Assembly: GCA_023954375.1 (NCBI GenBank)
Contig: JAMLIC010000014.1
Coordinates: 62,001 to 126,000, forward strand
DNA length: 64,000 bases
Direction of reading: 5' to 3'
DNA from: Planctomycetota bacterium
GTDB taxonomy: Bacteria; Planctomycetota; J058
Shown piece by piece: positions 46,035 through 56,284 of this stretch. The notes beneath the pieces are model-generated. The model did no database searches. It was not told the DNA's origin and saw only the letters and a program-made list of their open reading frames with translations. The stretch's first letter is position 1. Every line of letters begins with the position of its first letter. The position numbers were made by a program, and so were the translations under genes.

Positions 46035-47021
46035 GTGAGGGGCGGAGTGCAGGGAGGCAGCGACGAGGGGGACAGCCCCTGGAAGGACGCGCTCGACCGC
46101 TACCTGGAGGCGGCCCTGCGGCTCCTGTTCCCGGCGGTTCACGCCGAGATCGACTGGGGCCGCGGCTGGGAGGCGCTCGACGGAGAGCTGCAGCGGGTCG
46201 TGGGCGATGCCGAGGTGGGTCGCCGACACGCGGACAAGCTCTTCCGGGTGCAGCGCCGCGGGGGCGGCGAGGTGTGGGTGGCGTTGCACCTGGAGGTCCA
46301 GGGCTACGTCGACCCGACGCTGCCGCGCCGGGTGTGGATCTACCGCTACCGGATCCACGACCGCCACGCCGTCCCCGTGGCCAACCTGGTCGTCCTGACC
46401 GACGACCGGCCCGACTGGCGCCCCGGGCCGTTCGAGGAGGAGGTCCTCGGCTGCCGCGAGCGCCTCGAGTTCCCCACCGTGAAGCTGCTCGACTTCGAGG
46501 CGAGGCGCGCCGCCCTCCTGACCGACCCGAACCCCTTCGCCCTGGTCGTCCTGGCCCACCTCGACGCCCTGCGCACGAAGAGGGACCCCGAGGCCCGGTT
46601 ACACTCGAAGATGGCGCTCGTCCGGGCGCTCTACGAGCGGGGAGGCGACCGACAGGAGGCCCTGGCGCTGCTCCGCTTCCTCGACTGGCTCCTGCGGCTC
46701 CCGCCGCCGCAGAAGGCGCGCTTCGACGACTTCCACGCTCACCTCGAACGGGAGAAGAACATGCCCTACAAGATGGACTTCGAGCTCGAGGCCGAGGCTC
46801 GCGGCGAGGAGAAGGGGCTCGAGAAGGGCCAACGCACGCTCCTGCGCGCCGTGCTCGAGGCGCGCTTCGGCGCCCTGCCCGCAGGGTTGTCGGAGCGCCT
46901 GGAGCGCGCCGCGGGCGCCGACCTGGACCGCCTGGCGCGGCGAGCCGCCGTCGCGGCCGCGCTGGACGACGTGTTCCGTGACGAAGAGGAGCCGCCGCCG
47001 GCGAACCCCTCGAGGGCGTGA
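46035..47021 (+). CDS. Rpn family recombination-promoting nuclease (PD-(D/E)XK)
   Basis: About 328 residues. WKDALDRYLEAALRLLFPAVHAEIDWGRGWEALDGELQ opens the Rpn-type domain. HADKLFRVQRRGGGEVWVALHLEVQGYVDP gives the nuclease core Asp67 and Glu87-x-Gln89. IYRYRIHDRHAVPVANLVVLTDD and LHSKMALVRALYERGGDR follow the family order. The C-terminus (GLEKGQRTLLRAVLEARFG...LERAAGADLDRLARRAAVA) is the usual helical tail. Rpn proteins are DNA endonucleases that raise recombination. GTG 46035 or 46047 are possible starts. Confidence 0.85.
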   Translation: MRGGVQGGSDEGDSPWKDALDRYLEAALRLLFPAVHAEIDWGRGWEALDGELQRVVGDAEVGRRHADKLFRVQRRGGGEVWVALHLEVQGYVDPTLPRRVWIYRYRIHDRHAVPVANLVVLTDDRPDWRPGPFEEEVLGCRERLEFPTVKLLDFEARRAALLTDPNPFALVVLAHLDALRTKRDPEARLHSKMALVRALYERGGDRQEALALLRFLDWLLRLPPPQKARFDDFHAHLEREKNMPYKMDFELEAEARGEEKGLEKGQRTLLRAVLEARFGALPAGLSERLERAAGADLDRLARRAAVAAALDDVFRDEEEPPPANPSRA

Positions 47022-47646
47022 CCGGTCGCTCGCCGCCCGGTGGTCGGCGAGGGCGACTTCCAGGCCCCGCCTCGAACGGGAGAAGGACTCGCCCGACGAG
47101 ACGGAGTTCGATCGAGCTCGAGGCCGAGCCTCGGGGTGAGCACAAGGCGCTAGAGGAGGGACAGCGCGCGCTCCTGCGGGCCGTGCTCCCCGGCGGCGGT
47201 TCGGGTCGCCTCCTGCGCCGCCGGAGGTCGGGTCGGTTCGACCGCGCCGGCGTGGAGCCGGCGGGCCGGCAGCGTGGGCGGGTCGGGTCGGGGACGGGCG
47301 CGCGCAAGCGCGCCCCGTGAGCGCCCAGCGACGGCCCAGGTGACCCGCGGTGGCGGGGCGGAAGCCAGGTGTCGTTGCGGTTCGACGGGTCGTTCCGTTG
47401 CGGCGGTGGGCGCTCGAACGACCACAGGAACAGGACGGGTTTGCACGGACCCACGGACAGGTTTGCCGGACAGGTCTCTTGGGCGCCGCCCCCGGCCGAG
47501 ACGCCGCCGGAGGCTCCAGCCGAGGGCGCACCCGCGCCGCAGCCGCCGCGCCCCCGGCCCCGGCCTGGCGCGCCGCCGCGGCGCTGAGCCGGGCGCCCGT
47601 CGGTCCAACCTCCAGGGCCGAGAGCTTCGAAGCCGAAAGGAGAGCC
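47022..47646 (+). pseudogene. Decayed partial copy of the Rpn gene end and other remnants
   Basis: Bases about 47050-47192 repeat 46726-46865 with many changes: the words CTCGAACGGGAGAAG, GAGCTCGAGGCCGAG and CTCCTGCG..GCCGTGCT are shared, but the frame is broken. GGGCGCGC-GCAA-GCGCGCCC (47296-47315) is a tetraloop hairpin, perhaps a terminator. At 47475-47587 a frame reads WAPPPAETPPEAPAEGAPAPQPP to a stop; such a Pro-rich end could be the lost tail of the membrane protein begun at 45602 (speculative). No intact gene lies here. Confidence 0.55.
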
Positions 47647-48453
47647 ATGGACCCTTGCTTGACGAGGTTCGGTTGGCGCCTCCGACGACGAGGACTCGTC
47701 ACTCTCGCTCTGGGGGGTCTCGTCGCGGTTGCGATCCGGGGGCCGAACGACGGACGCTCGGCGGCTCGAGTGAGCCCAGGCGGGCTCGAGGGTCAGCTCC
47801 ATGTCGTCCCGTCCCCCTTCGACCCCGGGAGCGCGCTCAGGCCGCTCCGTCTCGAAGCGCGCCGAGCTCTCGAGGAGGCGGGCCCAGCGCTCACCGCCCT
47901 CCTCACCCCGCATCCGGAGACCCTGGCTGACGCAGACCCCGAGTTCTCCAACTACCTCCGCGATCACCTGCTGCCGCGGGTCCTGGCGCCGTGGACGGCC
48001 GTGAGCGACGACGAGGTGTTCGCGGTCGACCTCGACGGAGACGGCCGGGACGAGCTGGTGGTCGTCGCGACCTGGCGAGACACGTTCTTCTTCCACGACC
48101 TCCGCTTCGTCGCGATCCTCCGACCCGACGCCGGGGGCCGCCACCGGGTCATGACGTTCCAGCGCCTCGGGTCGATCATCGACCGCTACGGCCTCCTGGA
48201 CGTCGACGGCGACGGGACCCCCGAGGTCGTGGTGTGGCACCGGACGCAGCGGGGACCGCTCCCGTGGCAAGTCGGCGTGCTCTCTGGCGCGGGGGGCGTC
48301 GTGGCTTGGCACCACCTCGCATCGCTGGAGCCCATCCGGCACCTCCCGACGGCGAGTGGATTCGAGCTCATGATCACAGGCCCGGTGCCCGGGGTCCAAC
48401 GCCGCTACGCCTGGTCCCACGCCGGCTTCCAACGCATCGAGACGTCGCGATGA
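47647..48453 (+). CDS. Membrane-anchored protein with FG-GAP/VCBS-like calcium motifs, 268 aa
   Basis: ATG after AAAGGAGAG. Residues 10-30 (RLRRRGLVTLALGGLVAVAI) are a signal or anchor. FAVDLDGDGRDELVVVATW and GLLDVDGDGTPEVVVWHRT are two DxDGDGxxE calcium-binding repeats of the FG-GAP/VCBS type, spaced about 55 residues. The stretch is lower in G+C than the flanks. It overlaps the next gene by ATGA, so the two probably work together. Confidence 0.6.
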   Translation: MDPCLTRFGWRLRRRGLVTLALGGLVAVAIRGPNDGRSAARVSPGGLEGQLHVVPSPFDPGSALRPLRLEARRALEEAGPALTALLTPHPETLADADPEFSNYLRDHLLPRVLAPWTAVSDDEVFAVDLDGDGRDELVVVATWRDTFFFHDLRFVAILRPDAGGRHRVMTFQRLGSIIDRYGLLDVDGDGTPEVVVWHRTQRGPLPWQVGVLSGAGGVVAWHHLASLEPIRHLPTASGFELMITGPVPGVQRRYAWSHAGFQRIETSR

Positions 48454-49250
48454 CCGTCATCAAGGATTCGATCGACCTCGGCGCGACCGATGAGGAACGG
48501 TATCGGCGCCTCCGGCGGATCGTCGAGAACGTCCTGGAGGACACGGATCCCGGCGTCGACCGCGCCGACAGGCGTCGCTGGATGCTCTGGACGCTGCTCT
48601 ACATCATGTGGCACGAAGGACGAGGCGCGACGACGCGCCAACAAGGCGGTGGCGGACCTGCGCGCGGCCTGATGCAGTTCGAACCGCGGACCCTCTGGGA
48701 CCTGATCAACTACTTCATCTTCGGGCCGGCGCCCGGCCTGATCGCCAACCTGGCTGCCGCCGCGGGGGTGTCCCCTGACGAGATGCGGGAAGCCCTCGAC
48801 GGCTTCCGCGCGTTCGCGGACGCGCGCGACCGGAACGTATGGCCCAACCCGACGAACGGTCCAGCCACGAAGATTGAGGAGTGGCTGACGACGATCGACA
48901 GCTTCGGCATCAAGCTCTTCCGATACTACTTCCGAGCCCAGGGCGACGCACACCGCTTTCCGCCCCGAGAGTCCAGCGACCTGACGCTCGACGCCCAGGC
49001 AGACAGCCACAAGGACCAGCACGCGGAGCACTGGGCTCGCTGGTGGAAGAAGGCATTTGCAGGGCCTGACGACGAGCGCGAGAAGCGATCGACGTTCCTC
49101 GAACGCGCCGATCAGCTGGATCGGATCGCATCGAGAGCCGAGTCCGGGTCGCCAGGCAGCTCGACACCCGCGCCGCGCGGCCAGTGCATCGTGGCGCTCA
49201 TGGTGTTCTGCGTGGCCGTGACGATCGCAGTGGTGGCGATGCCGTGGTGA
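48450..49250 (+). CDS. Tail-anchored lytic-transglycosylase-like protein, 266 aa
   Basis: Residues 44-80 read WMLWTLLYIMWHEGRGATTRQQ..GGPARGLMQFEPRTLWDLI: a Glu in a helix followed by G-LMQ, the hallmark order of the SLT/lysozyme-like fold. There is no N-terminal signal; residues 246-265 (CIVALMVFCVAVTIAVVAMP) are a C-terminal membrane anchor. Topology would put the catalytic domain in the cytoplasm unless specially exported, which hints at a toxin or injected effector. Paired with the FG-GAP-like gene upstream. Confidence 0.55.
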   Translation: MTVIKDSIDLGATDEERYRRLRRIVENVLEDTDPGVDRADRRRWMLWTLLYIMWHEGRGATTRQQGGGGPARGLMQFEPRTLWDLINYFIFGPAPGLIANLAAAAGVSPDEMREALDGFRAFADARDRNVWPNPTNGPATKIEEWLTTIDSFGIKLFRYYFRAQGDAHRFPPRESSDLTLDAQADSHKDQHAEHWARWWKKAFAGPDDEREKRSTFLERADQLDRIASRAESGSPGSSTPAPRGQCIVALMVFCVAVTIAVVAMPW

Positions 49251-49302
49251 CCCTGCGCTTGCGGCCCCAGCCTCCGCCGGGCCGTCGAGCCCACGAGCGC
49301 CG

Positions 49303-50694
<1,392 letters not shown>

Positions 50695-50772
50695 CCCCTC
50701 ACGCATCCGCCTGGCGGAGCGGGGCACATGATAGGCGATCGGCGGCGCATCCTCACGCCTGACGGGGACTTC

Positions 50773-52179
50773 CTACCGCGCCAGGCGGCGGGCGACGGCG
50801 CGCACCAGGGCGTCCGCCTGCTCGCGGCCGCCCGAGCCGCCGTTGCCGATGACGGCGAACGCGGCCCGCCGCTCCCCCACCTCCACGTAGCCGCAGAGCG
50901 AGGCCACGCCGCGCAGGGTGCCGGTCTTCGCCCGCAGCGCCGCCCCCCGGGGGAGGTCGCCCAGGCGGCGCTCGAGCGTGCCCGGCTCGCCCGGGGCGGC
51001 GAGGCTGGCGCGGAACGCCTCCCCCGTCGGCGCCGCGCTCGCGGCGCGCAGGACGGCCACGAGCGCCGCCGCCGAGAGGCGGTTCTCGCGCGAGAGCCCC
51101 GACCCGTCGCGGACGGTCACCTGGTCCGCCGACGCGCCGCTGTCGCGCGCGAAGGCGGCGATCACCCTGGCGCCCTCCTCCCAGGTGCCGCCCCCGCCGG
51201 CGCGCCGGCCGAGCGTCTTGGCCAGGCACTCGGCGTAGAGGTTCTGCGAGCGCTGGTTGGTCACGGCCAGCGTCCGCGCCAGCGGCGCGAGCCGCCGGTG
51301 CAGCGTGAAGCCCGGCGCGGGGTCCTCGGCCCGCGCCCGCCGCGCCGCGCCACCCACCTCGATCCCGCGCGCGACCAGGCGCTCCCGCAGGACCGTGGCC
51401 AGGAACAGCGCGGGGTCGACGACCGGCACCGAGCTCGTCTGGCCGCCGGCGCGCGACCACACGCGCCCGGTCAGCCGGATGACGCGCCGCTCGGGGCCCG
51501 CCCGCAGGAGCGAGAAGACGTGCTGCTTGCGGTCGTCGGTGAGCGCGGCCGCGACCTCGACGGTGACGTAGCCCGTGTCCGGCGCGAGCGTCGCCGTCGG
51601 CCGGCCCTTCGCCGCGCCCACGGTCACGTCGACGCAGCCGTCGTTGAGCGTCAGCGCGCTCACCTCGGCGCCGTACCAGCGCTCGGCGTCGGAGGGGTGC
51701 CAGTCGGGATGGAGGCGCACGTCATCGAAGGCGCGGTCGTCGGCGACGACGTCGCCCGTGACCCGGCGCACCCCCGCCCGCCAGAGCGCCTCGGCCCAGT
51801 CGGCGAGCAGCGGGTCGGGGTCGAAGCGGCGCGAGAGCGTCGGGTCGCCGTCGCCGACGACCACGACGTCGCCCTGGACCACGCCGCCCACGGGCGCCGC
51901 GGCGCACATGACGCGCGTCTCGTGGGCGAAGTCGGGGCCCAGCCGCGCGAGCGCCGCGGCCGTGGTGAGCACCTTCATGTTCGACGCCGGGACCAGCGGC
52001 GCCTCGGCGCCGTGGGCGAGGAGCGCCTCGCCGGTCCGCTCGTCGACGACGAGGGCGCCGAACGTCGTGCCCTGCGCCCTCGCCAGCGCCGCGGCGACGG
52101 CGGCCAGGTCGTCGGCCCGGGCCCGCGCGGCGGGCGCGAGCAGGACGAGGGCGACGAGCCAGGCGCGGGCGGTCTTCAT
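50773..52179 (-). CDS. dacB: D-alanyl-D-alanine carboxypeptidase/endopeptidase, PBP4 family
   Basis: 468 residues with a signal peptide (MKTARAWLVALVLLAPAARARA). Active-site motifs: PASNMKVLTTAAAL (Ser66-x-x-Lys69), DGSGLSRENRLSAAAL (SxN-type block) and ALRAKTGTLRGVASLCGYV (KTG). VRLHPDWHPSDAERWYGAEVSALTLNDGCVDV is the PBP4-specific insert. Acts in the periplasm on peptidoglycan cross-links. RBS GAGGAGG. Third gene of a leftward operon after asd and a membrane protein. Confidence 0.93.
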   Translation of the reverse strand: MKTARAWLVALVLLAPAARARADDLAAVAAALARAQGTTFGALVVDERTGEALLAHGAEAPLVPASNMKVLTTAAALARLGPDFAHETRVMCAAAPVGGVVQGDVVVVGDGDPTLSRRFDPDPLLADWAEALWRAGVRRVTGDVVADDRAFDDVRLHPDWHPSDAERWYGAEVSALTLNDGCVDVTVGAAKGRPTATLAPDTGYVTVEVAAALTDDRKQHVFSLLRAGPERRVIRLTGRVWSRAGGQTSSVPVVDPALFLATVLRERLVARGIEVGGAARRARAEDPAPGFTLHRRLAPLARTLAVTNQRSQNLYAECLAKTLGRRAGGGGTWEEGARVIAAFARDSGASADQVTVRDGSGLSRENRLSAAALVAVLRAASAAPTGEAFRASLAAPGEPGTLERRLGDLPRGAALRAKTGTLRGVASLCGYVEVGERRAAFAVIGNGGSGGREQADALVRAVARRLAR

Positions 52180-52219
52180 GGGACGGACGCCTCCTCCTCG
52201 CTTGTCGGCGGGACCCGCC

Positions 52220-53962
52220 TCAGTCCTTGAGCTCGCGCACGCTGCGCGCGATCGCGTCGAACAGCGCCCCCTGCCCGGCGCCGTCGTCGGGCTCGATCGT
52301 GACGAGCTGGACGGTGCGCCGCTCGCCCACGAGGAAGTACATGCGGCACACGAGCGCGTCGCGCCCGCTCCGGCCGCGCAGGACCAGGGCCCACGCCGAG
52401 CGCCAGCCGGCCGCCTGGAGCCAGGCCGCGCCGCCCTCCGCCCCCTCGCTCAGGGGGCGGTCCGCCAGCGGGACGACGTCCTTCAGCCAGCCCTCGCCCG
52501 TGACCATCTGCGCGCCGATGCGCTCGGCGAGCGTGTCGGCCGCGTCGAACGGGCCGCGCGCCGCCGAGTAGAGGCGCACCGTGCGCCAGCCGCCGAAGAA
52601 GCCCCCCTCGACCCAGTCGACCCAGGCGCGCGGCCGCGGGCGCACGCGCCCCTGCCCGCACGAGGGGCACGGCACCTCGTCGCCCGCCTTGCCGTGCGCG
52701 GCCGGGACCCGCACCTCCTGCTCGCAGGCGGCGCACTTGACCTCGCTCGTGGCCGGGTTGCCCTCGCGCCAGCCGGTCGGCAGCTCCAGCCGGACCCGGA
52801 GGTCGTCCACGACGACCTCGCGCAGGTCGCCCAAGTCGGGCCCGGCCGTCGGGGGCGGCGCCCAGGGCGGCGGCCCGGGCGACCGCGGGCCGCGCGCGCG
52901 CTCCGCCTCGGCAGCGACGAGCGCGGCCACGGCGACGCCCCCGAGGAGGCACCCGCTCCCCTGCCCCGCCCCGCCGGCGAGGCTCAGGAGGAGGCCGGCG
53001 ACGAGCCCGGCGCCCAGCGCCAGGAACATCACCGCCTGGAGCCCGACCGTGAGCATCTGCGACGAGTGCGCCATGACGGCGACGAACGCCGCCTGGATGG
53101 CCATGGAGGCGAGGAGGCCCGGAGGCCGCCGCGCGCCGGGGGCGGGCGCCAGGACGGCGAGCGCCAGGGCCGCGCCGCCCAGCGCCAGGCCGGCGGGCCA
53201 GACGCCGGCGAGGAGCCAGAGCGAGCGGGCGTCCTCGACGAGGACGCGCGCGGCGTTGAGCCCCGCGCCGACCACGACGAGGAGGAACAGGACGGCCCCG
53301 GCCCCGACGCGCCGCTCGAGCTCGCCGCCGAACAGGAACACGGCGTAGGCGCCGACGGCGGCGACCGGCAGGGCCGCGTGGACGAACGTCGCGACGACGA
53401 GGCGCCACGGCTCCGACCAGCCGCGCGCCACGAGCCCGCCGACCTCGACGGCGCGCCCGGGCGAGAGCTGGGCGTCGAACCCGATGCCGCTGGCCCAGCA
53501 CGCGAGCGCGAGCCCGACGAGCAGGAGCCAGGTCAAGCGGCGCGGGTGGACGGGGGGCAGGCGGGGCCCGGCGGGCTGGCGCGGCGCCACCTCGGGCAGC
53601 GGCTCGTCGTCCTTCAGGGGCGGGAGCCCGACGAGCGTGTCGGACTCGTCGGAGCGGTCGCGGCGCGCGCCGCCGAGCGCCCGCAGCCGCTGGCTGACCC
53701 GGCTCTCGCGCATGGGGTCGCGCAGCGTCAGCCCGCAGGCGGGGCAGGTGCGCGCGCGCGCGGGCACCCGCGCGGCGCAGCCGGGGCAGTCGCGCGCCGG
53801 CTCGCCGTCGGCCACCCAGCCGGGCGGCCCGGGGTCCAGGGCCTCCGGCGGCGGCGGCTCGCCCGTGACCGGCGGGGGCGTCGAGGGCGTCGGCGCGGCC
53901 CCGCCCATGCCCGGCGCCTCGCCGGCCCCGCCGCCCTGCTCGCTCCGCGCCTCCCCCTCCAC
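52220..53962 (-). CDS. Zinc-ribbon multi-span membrane protein, 580 aa
   Basis: A Pro-rich start, then a first zinc ribbon (CPGCAARVPARARTCPACGLTLRD, residues about 59-82), about seven membrane helices (residues 140-340), a second zinc ribbon (KCAACEQEVRVPAAHGKAG..VPCPSCGQG, about 398-430) of a kind common in Planctomycetota, and a C-terminal soluble domain (VDWVEGGFFGGWRTVRLYSAARGPFDAADTLAERIG...MYFLVGERRTVQLVTIEP). 9 bases after asd. Function unknown. Confidence 0.65.
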   Translation of the reverse strand: MEGEARSEQGGGAGEAPGMGGAAPTPSTPPPVTGEPPPPEALDPGPPGWVADGEPARDCPGCAARVPARARTCPACGLTLRDPMRESRVSQRLRALGGARRDRSDESDTLVGLPPLKDDEPLPEVAPRQPAGPRLPPVHPRRLTWLLLVGLALACWASGIGFDAQLSPGRAVEVGGLVARGWSEPWRLVVATFVHAALPVAAVGAYAVFLFGGELERRVGAGAVLFLLVVVGAGLNAARVLVEDARSLWLLAGVWPAGLALGGAALALAVLAPAPGARRPPGLLASMAIQAAFVAVMAHSSQMLTVGLQAVMFLALGAGLVAGLLLSLAGGAGQGSGCLLGGVAVAALVAAEAERARGPRSPGPPPWAPPPTAGPDLGDLREVVVDDLRVRLELPTGWREGNPATSEVKCAACEQEVRVPAAHGKAGDEVPCPSCGQGRVRPRPRAWVDWVEGGFFGGWRTVRLYSAARGPFDAADTLAERIGAQMVTGEGWLKDVVPLADRPLSEGAEGGAAWLQAAGWRSAWALVLRGRSGRDALVCRMYFLVGERRTVQLVTIEPDDGAGQGALFDAIARSVRELKD

Positions 53963-53971
53963 GGCGCGCGG

Positions 53972-54988
53972 TCAGCCCCGCCCCACGACGTGCTCGGCGA
54001 TCTGCACGGCGTTGAGCGCCGCGCCCTTGCGCAGCTGGTCGCCGGCGAGGAACAGGCACAGGCCGCGCTCGACCGTGGGGTCGCGGCGCAGCCGCCCGAC
54101 GAGGACCGGGTCGCGCCCGTCGGCCTGGCGCGGCGTCGGGTAGCGCGCGGTCGCCGGGTCGTCGACGACCTCGACCCCCGGCGCGGCCGCCAGCGCCGCG
54201 CGCACCGCGTCGACCGTGACGTCGCGCGCGAGCTCGAGGAACACCGCCTCCGAGTGGGCGCGGCGCACCGGCACCCGCACGCAGGTGCTCACGAGCTTGA
54301 GGTCGGGGAGGCCCATGATCTTGCGGGTCTCCCACACGACCTTCATCTCCTCCTTGGTGAAGTCGCCGGCGTCCGGCAGGAACACGTCCACCTGCGGGAA
54401 GAGGTTGAAGGCGATCGGCTGCGGGAGCTTCCTCGGCGCCGGCTCGGGCTGGCCCGCGAGCAGGGCGCGCGTCTGGTCCTCGAGCTCCTGCATGGCCTGC
54501 GCCCCGGCGCCCGAGGCCGCCTGGTAGGTGGCCACGACGACGCGCTCGAGCCCGGCGAGCCTGCGGATCGGCTCGAGGACCACCGCGAGGAGGATCGTCG
54601 TGCAGTTCGGGTTGGCGACGATCACGCCGGGCCGGGTCGGGATCGCGTCCGGGTTCACCTCGGGCACGACCAGCGGCACCTCGGGGTCGAGGCGGAACGC
54701 GCTCGAGTTGTCGACGACGACCGCGCCGCGGGCCGCCGCGCGCGGCGCCCACTCCTTCGACACGGACGCCCCGGCGGAGAAGAAGGCCACCTGGCACTCG
54801 CCGAGCCGCCGCTCGTCGAGCGGCTCGACGGTGTGCTCCTGGCCCTCGAAGGTCACCCGCTGCCCGGCGGAGCGCGGCGACGCGAACAGGCGCAGCTCCC
54901 CGACCGGGAAGCGCCGCTCCGCCAGGACCTGCAGGAACTCGTGGCCGACCGCGCCCGTGGCGCCGACGATGCCCGTGACTCGCCTCAA
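53972..54988 (-). CDS. asd: Aspartate-semialdehyde dehydrogenase
   Basis: 338 residues, the usual length. TGIVGATGAVGHEFLQVL is the NADP-binding motif, VDNSSAFR and VPEVNPDAI are conserved, catalytic Cys129 is in VANPNCTTI, QAASGAGAQAM follows, and RRAHSEAVFLEL carries the catalytic His. It makes aspartate semialdehyde for lysine/diaminopimelate, threonine and methionine. TTG 54988 after GGGAGG. First gene of a leftward operon with a membrane protein and dacB, linking diaminopimelate supply with peptidoglycan processing. Confidence 0.95.
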   Translation of the reverse strand: MRRVTGIVGATGAVGHEFLQVLAERRFPVGELRLFASPRSAGQRVTFEGQEHTVEPLDERRLGECQVAFFSAGASVSKEWAPRAAARGAVVVDNSSAFRLDPEVPLVVPEVNPDAIPTRPGVIVANPNCTTILLAVVLEPIRRLAGLERVVVATYQAASGAGAQAMQELEDQTRALLAGQPEPAPRKLPQPIAFNLFPQVDVFLPDAGDFTKEEMKVVWETRKIMGLPDLKLVSTCVRVPVRRAHSEAVFLELARDVTVDAVRAALAAAPGVEVVDDPATARYPTPRQADGRDPVLVGRLRRDPTVERGLCLFLAGDQLRKGAALNAVQIAEHVVGRG

Positions 54989-55060
54989 GGGCAGACCTCC
55001 CGGGGAAGCCGACGAGGGTACTCGCTGCCGCCCCGTTCGACCAGGCCGGCGGCCCGGCGG

Positions 55061-55072
55061 TATGCTGCCGCC
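55061..55072 (+). promoter_or_regulatory. Leaderless promoter box TATGCT six bases before GTG
   Basis: TATGCT (55061-55066) plus six bases precede GTG 55073, with no ribosome-binding site. A TTCGAC 19 bp upstream may be the -35 box. Confidence 0.45.
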
Positions 55073-55207
55073 GTGCTCTTCTCGCTCGGCCCCTACGAGA
55101 TCGTCATCATCGCCGGCGCCTTCGCCGTCATCACCCTCGGCCCCGTGGCCGCCGGGATGGTGCTGGCGTGGGTGCGCCGGCGCCGGGCGCGGCGCGGCTC
55201 AGCGTAG
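55073..55207 (+). CDS. Small single-span membrane protein, 44 aa
   Basis: VLFSLGPYEIVIIAGAFAVITLGPVAAGMVLAWVRRRRARRGSA: one membrane helix (residues 8-33) and a positive cytoplasmic tail. Its existence is supported by the promoter box and the typical membrane composition. Its last 9 bases overlap the end of the convergent gene. Function unknown. Confidence 0.55.
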   Translation: MLFSLGPYEIVIIAGAFAVITLGPVAAGMVLAWVRRRRARRGSA

Positions 55208-56266
55208 GAGGTCGCGCGCCGCGTCGGGCGAGAGGAGCGTCACGGGCGAGGGGCCCGAGAGCGCGCCGCCCGCGACCGCGTAGAGGCAGAAGCGGCCGGG
55301 GTCGAGGCCGGGCACGAGCTGCAGCAGGTCCAGGGCGAAGCAGCCCTGCGCCGGCGCGCCGGCCGCGGCCGGGCCGTGCACCGGGGCGTGGATCGTCGCC
55401 GCGACGGGCAGGTTGCTCGTGGCCGGCACGAGGAGCAGCGTGATCGGCACGACCGCCGTCGCCGCCGGGTCGCCCACGTCGCACCAGCCGGTGGCGCGGA
55501 CGGCGTCCTCCTCGCTCGTCCCGGGCGGCGGCTGCACCTGCGGCCGCGGGCGGACGAGCTGCCGGTCCTGGAGGGTCACCGTGAAGCTGCCGTAGAGCAG
55601 GCACGGCCGGCCGGGCGCGAGCACGACGACGCGCTCGTGCAGGAGGGCCACGCCGGGCTCCCCGGGGGCCGGGGGATGGTGCGGGGTGCGCGCGTAGGCG
55701 GGCAGCGCGCCGTCGGGCCCCGCCGGCGGCCACACCGGCCGCGGGTAGGCGGGGCGCCGGCGCGCCTCGGACCACTCGAGCACGGCCGGGTCGCGCCCGG
55801 CGTCGGAGACGAGCTTGACCTCGAGCGGCGACGAGACCTGGTCGAAGGAGACGAGGTGGAGCCGGAAGCTCCCGTCGCGCCACGGGAGGCCGAGCTGCGC
55901 CCGGGCGTCCGTGGCGAACCACTCGGCGGCCTTCCCCTTCGGCGGCGGCCCCTCCGACGCCGCCGGAGGCCGGTCGCGCGGCTCGAAGGCCGGGCCGGCG
56001 AACGTCTCGCCGCTCTCGAGGCGCACGCCCACGAGCACGCTCGTCCGGTGCAGGCGCCCCTCCTGCTTCTCGGCCAGCGTGCCCTTGTAGTAGCCGACGA
56101 CGGGCAGCGTGGCGCGCTGCTCGAGCGGCACCTCGCTCGGCGCGCCGACGTTGAACCCGAGCGCCCCCCGGCGCAGGACGTCGAACACGAGCGCCGCCTG
56201 GTCCTTGTCGGGCGCGGTCCAGTACTCCGCGTCGGTGAGCGGCAGGGTCAGGGTCGAGTCGGTCAT
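55199..56266 (-). CDS. Unknown beta-rich protein, last gene of an effector-like cassette, 355 aa
   Basis: MTDSTLTLPLTDAEYWTAPDKDQAALVFDVL, no signal peptide. Beta-rich with Pro-rich loops (EPRDRPPAASEGPPPKGK, PYARTPHHPPAPGEPG) and a final LLSPDAARDLLR. No family is recognised. It lies 18 bases after the metalloprotease gene; in toxin-immunity layouts this is the place of an immunity or chaperone gene, which is only a hypothesis here. Confidence 0.55.
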   Translation of the reverse strand: MTDSTLTLPLTDAEYWTAPDKDQAALVFDVLRRGALGFNVGAPSEVPLEQRATLPVVGYYKGTLAEKQEGRLHRTSVLVGVRLESGETFAGPAFEPRDRPPAASEGPPPKGKAAEWFATDARAQLGLPWRDGSFRLHLVSFDQVSSPLEVKLVSDAGRDPAVLEWSEARRRPAYPRPVWPPAGPDGALPAYARTPHHPPAPGEPGVALLHERVVVLAPGRPCLLYGSFTVTLQDRQLVRPRPQVQPPPGTSEEDAVRATGWCDVGDPAATAVVPITLLLVPATSNLPVAATIHAPVHGPAAAGAPAQGCFALDLLQLVPGLDPGRFCLYAVAGGALSGPSPVTLLSPDAARDLLR

Positions 56267-56284
56267 GGGTGGGCTCCCGTCCGC

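Noticed and set aside
45934..46981. Continuation of the 45602 membrane-protein frame as one 460-residue protein
   Set aside because: Past about residue 90 the sequence becomes Arg/Gly/Pro low complexity overlapping the Rpn gene in another frame, so it is not treated as coding.
51575..55207. A 1210-codon open frame on the plus strand
   Set aside because: Shadow of dacB, the membrane protein and asd. Only its last 45 codons are kept, as the separate small gene at 55073.
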